Assembly: GCA_018340805.1 (NCBI GenBank)
Contig: JACMZG010001908.1
Coordinates: forward strand, 14,576,981-14,640,980
DNA: 64,000 nt
Direction of reading: 5' to 3'
DNA from: Microvelia longipes
Taxonomy: Eukaryota > Arthropoda > Insecta > Hemiptera > Veliidae
Below, one piece after another: positions 57,839-64,000 of this stretch. A model generated the notes under the pieces. That model had not been told where the DNA came from. It ran no database searches and was given only the letters and a program-made list of their open reading frames with translations. The position numbers and the translations under genes were made by a program. Numbering within the stretch: position 1 is the stretch's first letter; every line of letters starts with the position of its first letter.

Positions 57839-60800
57839 TTGCATGTTAATTTTTTTGTTTCCTTTAATTAATAGAAGATATTTTTAAATAAAAGTAGTAA
57901 CATTTTAGACAAATTATGAGGTAATTCACAGTCAATTACTTTTCAAGTAGATGAGCTTAGATGTGGTGAGGAAAAGTTCCGAGGTACCCGTTCCACATTT
58001 TTTCACGCTTTTTCGTACCGAGTTTCATATTATATATATTCATAACTATGTTAATAATTTCAAGTTGCAATTTTGTAGACTCTGTCAGCTACCTTATAAG
58101 TTATACTACGTGTCGAATCGGAATGAAACATAAAAAAGATTCTTCATCTTCATTCTACACTGGCGTTATGTTTGTGAAAAATGCATGACGTCCCCTAAAT
58201 TAAAAGGGTGGTCCAACAAAGTATCATTATTTATAGTTTTTGACATGCTAAGTATAATAAAACCGGTTTGACCATCTATGAGCTCAAGAGACATTTATAC
58301 ATGTATACAGTGAGGTGTCATTATTTGGGGTTTTTGTTTAAATATTGTTCTAAAACGATTGGCTAGACGAGGCGTACTTTTCTTTGAAAATTCTCAAGGC
58401 TATGTGGGAACAAATATTACACAACAGCAATGCCGTGAAGCTACCACAGAGAGGCCTCCGGACCACAAAGCGATTGAGCGTTGAAGCTCCAAGACCATAA
58501 AGCCCCCAAGGGCCTAAAGGTTACTTATTTTCGTCAAATTTTCAAGTCTCACCACCTCCAGAGCTCAAAAATCAAGAAAAAAGTAGTCGCCTGTATGTAT
58601 TATCATTATGTGGATATATGTTTTGGACACATTGCTTTTAGACGCGATACATTTTGATACATGACTACGGCTGAACCGATTTTATTGAAACTTAATACAA
58701 AAATTAAGTTCTATGAATAAAAGAACTGATAAGATTTTGGGGGCGTCTCTAAATTAACATGGCGTCTCTAAATTGTGACCTTTACGAATGTTTATAAAAT
58801 GTCATATGTAAAAAAGATTTTATGCTACTAAATACTTGTTTGAAGTGAACTGTGTCCAACAAGATCATCTGTTGATAGCACAGTTTTCGAGCTTTATGGT
58901 TTATTATGGGATAGTGAACCATAGTCACATATTTATCAGCTTGTTAAAACTACTTTGCGAATTAACAAATAAAGGACTCTAGTAGTCGGTCGTTTTGACT
59001 GGACCAGCTGACCTTGTTTCTAGGACTATATCGTGCTCGATACGGTGTATATCTAGCCCCACAGCTCTGTGTCGGTGTGCCTGACCGACTCAACTCACAC
59101 CGGGTTGAGTACGGTCTCCCACTACTCCATCTATTAAGTCATCAGTAAGTCATTCGTAAGTATTAGCCAAGTGATCATTCAGTCTATACCGGTTATTCGC
59201 TGTTATCACTTCGCAAATATGTCTAAGACTAACTGCGCTGTTTCTTTGAAAGATTATAGAGACATTAAGACCTTAGTTGTTCTTATCTAAATGTTTACCT
59301 TTAACTTAGGTTAATTCGTTGCTAAAATTTTTCCGTATAACCAGCGTTCGAATATCTTTTACGTTAATATTAGGTGTCCCTAAATATTTTACCTCTGATT
59401 CTTTTTTATGTGTTCATTAATAATGGTTGTACCAATTTAAACTAACGCCCGTAGACCTTTTTAATGTCGCAAAGCAAATATTACGTACACTGCCTTGACA
59501 TAAAAGACGGAAGTAAGTATAGGAAGTTAGGAAGTAGGTATAGGAAGTTGTGTTCACCTTTTCATTTGCATTAAAACGTCCAATCAGTTACCTATATCTG
59601 TTCAAACGTCTGTTACGTGTCACTTATAGTTTCCAAACTGTTGTTTGTTTGTCTTTTAAAAGTTTCGTAGTTTTGTAAATACATAAATTTAACGTCCTTC
59701 TACTTTTTTTGTATCAAAAGTGTTCGAAACAATAGTAGTGCATATGCTCATTTCGTTACACTCCTGCTCATGACAGTTTTCCTGAACAATTTGTTCATTC
59801 AACTTATGTGTCCATATTAACAGTGCTCTTTTACGTTTGCTTATATAGTCATCTGAACAGTATTGTCTGGTTTAACTTGAGAGTGCGTAACCAATGTGTC
59901 GATACTCTTTATGTTTACATAATACTGAAACAATTAGATACGTCGTGTTTTACATTTTTCGAATTGTCCGTGACAATAGTGCTTACACATTTTACTGCAC
60001 CTTGTAAGAATGTACTGTGCCTATGTTTATTTTGTGCTCCCATGATTATTATACAATATTTTATATTCTTTAAAAAATAATATAAAAATGTAAAAAATTT
60101 ACATTAATTACATATTTATCTGTTATCATTAATTTTGCAACTATTTACTACTCCTTAATTTGAATTACTTTAAAAAATTAAATCAATGACATTGTTAACA
60201 TTCGACCTAACGGAGTAATTACGCTCGCTCTTTGCACATTACTCCCTCTACGTTATAATTTATCTCGCTCTTTGGACATTACCCGTCTAAATTAAACCCT
60301 CTTATTTAAAAAAAAACATTCTTGATTTGAAAACTAATTAATTAAACTCATCATGATAATAACCATAGTGCGATCTTGTCATTTCATGTTAACATTAGTT
60401 TGCATTTTATACTCGAGAATCAAAATCAACCCATTGACTTAAAAAATACTACAATTTTTACACTTAACTGATAAGATACCGTGATACACTTACCTACCGT
60501 ATTTTACTGAAATTCTATTTCTTTTAACTACTCGCTTTGAACGTGTAACATTTGTTTTAATTTATTAATTAAAATACTAACTCGACTTATTTATTTTATT
60601 ACCGAGTTATTTCAAATTACGTAAGAATTTGCTTAACTTAAAATTTAATTATGAATTAGTATATGGTTTCAATATTATAAATTCTTTGCTTAGCTTGTGA
60701 ATGAGTAATTTGGTTTTGATTAAATATTTTATACAGTTAAAAATTTATAATTTCAAGATAACAATTTTGTTCGGTTCCCTGGAAATTATTTGAAAAGTGA

Positions 60801-60889
60801 TAATCGCTTGTGTTGTTTCTCACAAAGGACCATGTTATTCCTTATTGTGACTGTAGTATCCTCCTAAGAGAATAATATTTTGTCTCACA
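57839..60889. other. Non-coding, nothing recognised except a repeat-tail fragment
   Basis: 57958-57992 repeats the tail of the preceding element. Frames in this stretch (for example 59808-60080) show no motif. Confidence 0.4.
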
Positions 60890-61575
60890 TTTATTTATTG
60901 ATGGAATATCTACCAAATTTGATACCCCTAAAGAGGATATTATTTAGTTTAATAGACCTATTGACTCAGAAATATCCTCACAAGAGACTACTCTTTTGTC
61001 CAGTTGACCCATTGATATAGAACCGTCCATCTAAGAGAATACTCTTTTGTCCAGTAGAGCCATTGACATAGGAACATCCTCCTAAGAGAATGCTCTTTTG
61101 TCCATTAGACCCACAAACGCTGGAATATCCTCATGAAAGAATGATCTTTTTTCGTGTAGAACCCATTAACGCTGGAATATCCTCCTAAGAGAATACTCTT
61201 TTTTCGTAGAAACTAAACGCTGCGAATACTCCTTCCTAAGAAAACTCTTTTGTCCAGTAGACACAGGATCATCTGAGAAACTTAACGCTGGAATCCTCTA
61301 AGAGAATACTCTTTTGTCCAGTAGAGCCATTACCAGGATATCTCCTAAGAATACTCTTTTTCTTAGACATACGCTGGAATATCCTCAGGAATACTTTTTT
61401 TCCCCTTAACCTGAAATATCCTCCTAAGAGAATACTCTTTTTTCCAGTAAAAGTAAAGAAACCCATGAAATGCTGAAATTCCTCCTAAGAATACTTTCTT
61501 TTGTCTAGTAAAACCCATTGGCACAGGGACATCCTAACAGAATACTGTTTGGTCTAATAGACCTATTTATGATGA
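60890..61575. repeat. Degenerate minisatellite of roughly 50-58 bp
   Basis: TCCTCCTAAGAGAATACTCT with TTTGTCCAGTAGACCCATTG recurs about a dozen times. AAGAGAATACTCTT is itself a small palindrome. Copies after 61150 carry many deletions. Confidence 0.88.
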
Positions 61576-63109
61576 AATATTAAATGAACTGGTTATCCGT
61601 TTTTGTCATCGCTACCATTCATTAAAAAACTTACATAATAATCCACTGTGGGAACTTTAACTAACTTATTTCCATTATTTATATTTAAATTAATGCTGAA
61701 TACTATTCTATTATGATGATATTAATTAGTTGTCAATTATTACTCAAAGATTTGTGATAATGGTCGGTAAGCCATCCTGTGGCTGAATATTGAACTATCA
61801 ATTTATAGAAGAGAATTTTGAAGACTGAAATAATATGGGAGCTAGAAGAAGAGTGAAAAAACAAAGGAATAAGAAACAGGTTTGTCATAATCAAAAAATT
61901 TTTAATAATGAGGATAGAGCGTTTCCTGTGCTATCTATGGAAACAAACTGTCCCCAATTTGTGTTTTAAGACTGGCTTTGTTTCAAGTAAAAACGTCCCT
62001 AATTTTAGTTGTAAAACAGATTCTGTTTTAAGTAACACAATTACTTAAATCCTAAAAAACTCGAATTTACAATATCATGGAATGAAAAGTTCTTTATCAA
62101 TCTTATTCGATATTAGAAGGGATGTCGGCATTTACAGATTTGATTTTTAAATATGGAAAAGAAAAATTTTAAGGGGTTCTCCGATACTTTTAAACACAAA
62201 AGTTAAATTCGAGTCTTCTCTATATTTCTCACTATCTATGGAGACATTCTTCAAAATGCGTATAGATAAAGTATATGCGATTTTCAAGTTAAAAAATTGA
62301 AAGAAAATAACGAAAGATGCAGTTTCAATAAATATAAGTTGTACAACAGTAACTTACAACTTGTCACTAATGGCTCAAACTTACTCAATACAATTCTCCA
62401 ATTTAAGTGCCTTGTCATGTCTGGATAAAACCCATATGGTAACCCTAAAAACAAAACTATAACTTATCTTAAAGAGATGTGTCTTATACAATACTTAGTC
62501 AAAACTGAACTTATGAAGTTTTCAACACATTTCACACTACGACTTCATTGATTACTGCAGACTACTTTAGACATAGCAGATTAACTGATGAATTTAAGAC
62601 AACTTTATGTTTTACTTTTAACTTTAAAATTTTAAAGTAAAATTAAACAAAACTTAACTTGGCTAAGCCACTCACTACTGCCTCTAATTGCGTACCATCA
62701 ATTTTCCAAACAAGAATAAATTTAAACTTATGAATAAGTTAAAATGATAAATAATATACCTGTATAGAATAATTTAAATTAAATTAAACCCTTAAATTAG
62801 CATATTTAACGAAGTTCTCGAACTATTTTCATCCATTCCCGCCCATTTTCAAAACAATATTGATCCGGGCAATGTGTTAAGAAAATGTTGTTTCAACAAA
62901 TGTCTTGTAATGTTCAACATGTTGACAACATTAGTTTCATTGCGGACTCACTGTATTGATATGACTCGGTAGTGTGCAGTGCGAGTGTATATGTAGTCGC
63001 TGCAATGACGTAGTTACACTCGAAGACCTATCCTACACGCTTACACTGGGTGATAACAGGTTAATAGACGCGTCCAGTCTGATTGTATAATGGTTTATAT
63101 CTCACCTAT
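61576..63109. other. Non-coding, nothing recognised
   Basis: No supported feature. Confidence 0.4.
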
Positions 63110-64000
63110 TGTCTCGACAGTATCGACTAAACACAATTAACTTTCTGCCTTTGGCCCCTGTTCAACTTACTGTCATCGACATTCTACTAACCATATTACT
63201 TTCTTGCCTTGGCCTGTTTCAACTTTACGTCTCGACATCTTACAACCATATTAAACTTGCTTGGCCTTGGTCTGTTCAACTACCTGTCCGACATTCTTAA
63301 CTTACCATATGTAACTGTCGGCCTTGCCTGTTTCAACTTACTGTCTCGACATTCTTACTACCATATTACTTGTCTTGCCTTTGGTCTGTTTCAACTTACT
63401 GTCTCGACATTCTTACAACCAATTACTTTCCGGGGCCTTTGTCGTTCAACTTACTGGTCTCCACATTCTACTACCAAATTACTGTCTTGCCTTTGGTCTG
63501 TTCAACTTACGGGGCTCGACATTCTACTACCATATACTTGTCTTGCCTTAGTCTGTTCAACTTACGTCCGACATTCTTACTATACCAATACTCTTGCTTT
63601 GCCTGTTTCAACTACTGTCTCGCATTCTACTACCAATTGACTTTCTGCTTTGGTCTGTTTCAACTTACTGTCCTCGACATTCTACTACCATATTACTTGT
63701 CCTGCCTTGGTCTGTTCAACATACTGCCTCGACATTCTTCCTACCATCATTAACTGTCTTAGCCTTGGTCTGTTTCAACTTAAACTGTCTCGACATTCTT
63801 ACTAATCATATTACTTTCTGCTTTGGCCTTTTCCAACTTACTGTCTCGACCATCCTACTACATATTACTGTCTTCCCTTTGGTCTGTTTCAACTACTGCC
63901 GACAATCTACTACCATATAATTTCTGCCTTGTCTGTTTTCAACTTACTCTCGACATCTACACCATATCTTCTTGCCTTTGGTCTGTATTCAACTTTACTG
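63110..64000. repeat. 58-bp tandem array running off the window end
   Basis: The unit is TTTCAACTTACTGTCTCGAC then ATTCTTACTACCATATTACT and TGTCTTGCCTTTGGTCTG, about 15 copies, continuing past 64000. Frequent one-base losses open frames in several phases, giving spurious long translations. Confidence 0.95.

Noticed and set aside
63109..63920. Overlapping frames up to 143 codons at the right end
   Set aside because: All lie in the 58-bp array, and several phases are open at once.

Overview
The window looks like eukaryotic nuclear DNA from an AT-rich metazoan genome. It has GT-AG spliced exons, a very long intron, (TA)n tracts, many tandem arrays, and a dense layer of inverted-repeat (foldback/MITE-like) transposons. 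I cannot name the species. No prokaryotic operon, CRISPR array or complete long ORF is present. Almost every longer open frame here comes from a tandem repeat whose period is a multiple of three.

Genes. The best protein-coding signal is on the + strand. A translation-start exon (coding part 21469-21636, 56 codons) is joined by a phase-0 intron of about 24 kb to a second coding exon (45799-45888, 30 codons), and the gene continues past 45889. The protein N-terminus is acidic and Pro/Ser-rich, and I do not recognise it. On the - strand near the left edge there are decayed coding remnants. One is a cyclic-nucleotide-binding-domain-like segment (about 3188-3573) with frameshifts. Another is an ankyrin-like segment (1918-2178). 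They may belong to one broken gene.

Mobile DNA, left to right. 1-988 is a foldback element interrupted by a second palindromic transposon (301-834) with a 9-bp target duplication. 16631-17346 is an intact copy of the first family. 17.6-18.5 kb holds a satellite fragment and a second foldback family carrying its own TA-flanked MITE. 18689-19417 is a direct-repeat element with order A-B-spacer-B-A, and its spacer contains what reads as a complete hammerhead ribozyme (19058-19100). 25-28 kb has scattered MITEs and minisatellites. 32.2-43.3 kb is a nest: a palindromic element split by a TTAA-flanked 9.6-kb insertion, which itself contains foldback and satellite DNA and a 4.8-kb TA-flanked element. 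The nest lies inside the intron of the + strand gene.

Right part. A (TA)n block of about 525 bp (48.6-49.1 kb) is followed by a strikingly GC-rich cluster of perfect hairpins, most with TTC loops (49.23-49.55 kb). A degenerate inverted relative lies at 50.78-50.95 kb. At 51.70-52.06 kb seven 52-bp units each resemble the 5' half of a threonine tRNA. Two long copies of another dispersed repeat lie at 53.6-54.4 and 57.1-57.8 kb. Minisatellites fill 60.9-61.6 kb and 63.1 kb to the end.

Data quality. A single N at 34583 sits exactly between two near-identical roughly 290-bp copies, which suggests an imperfect join. Several tandem arrays differ mainly by single-base indels, as expected from noisy long-read consensus. 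Frameshift calls should be read with that in mind.
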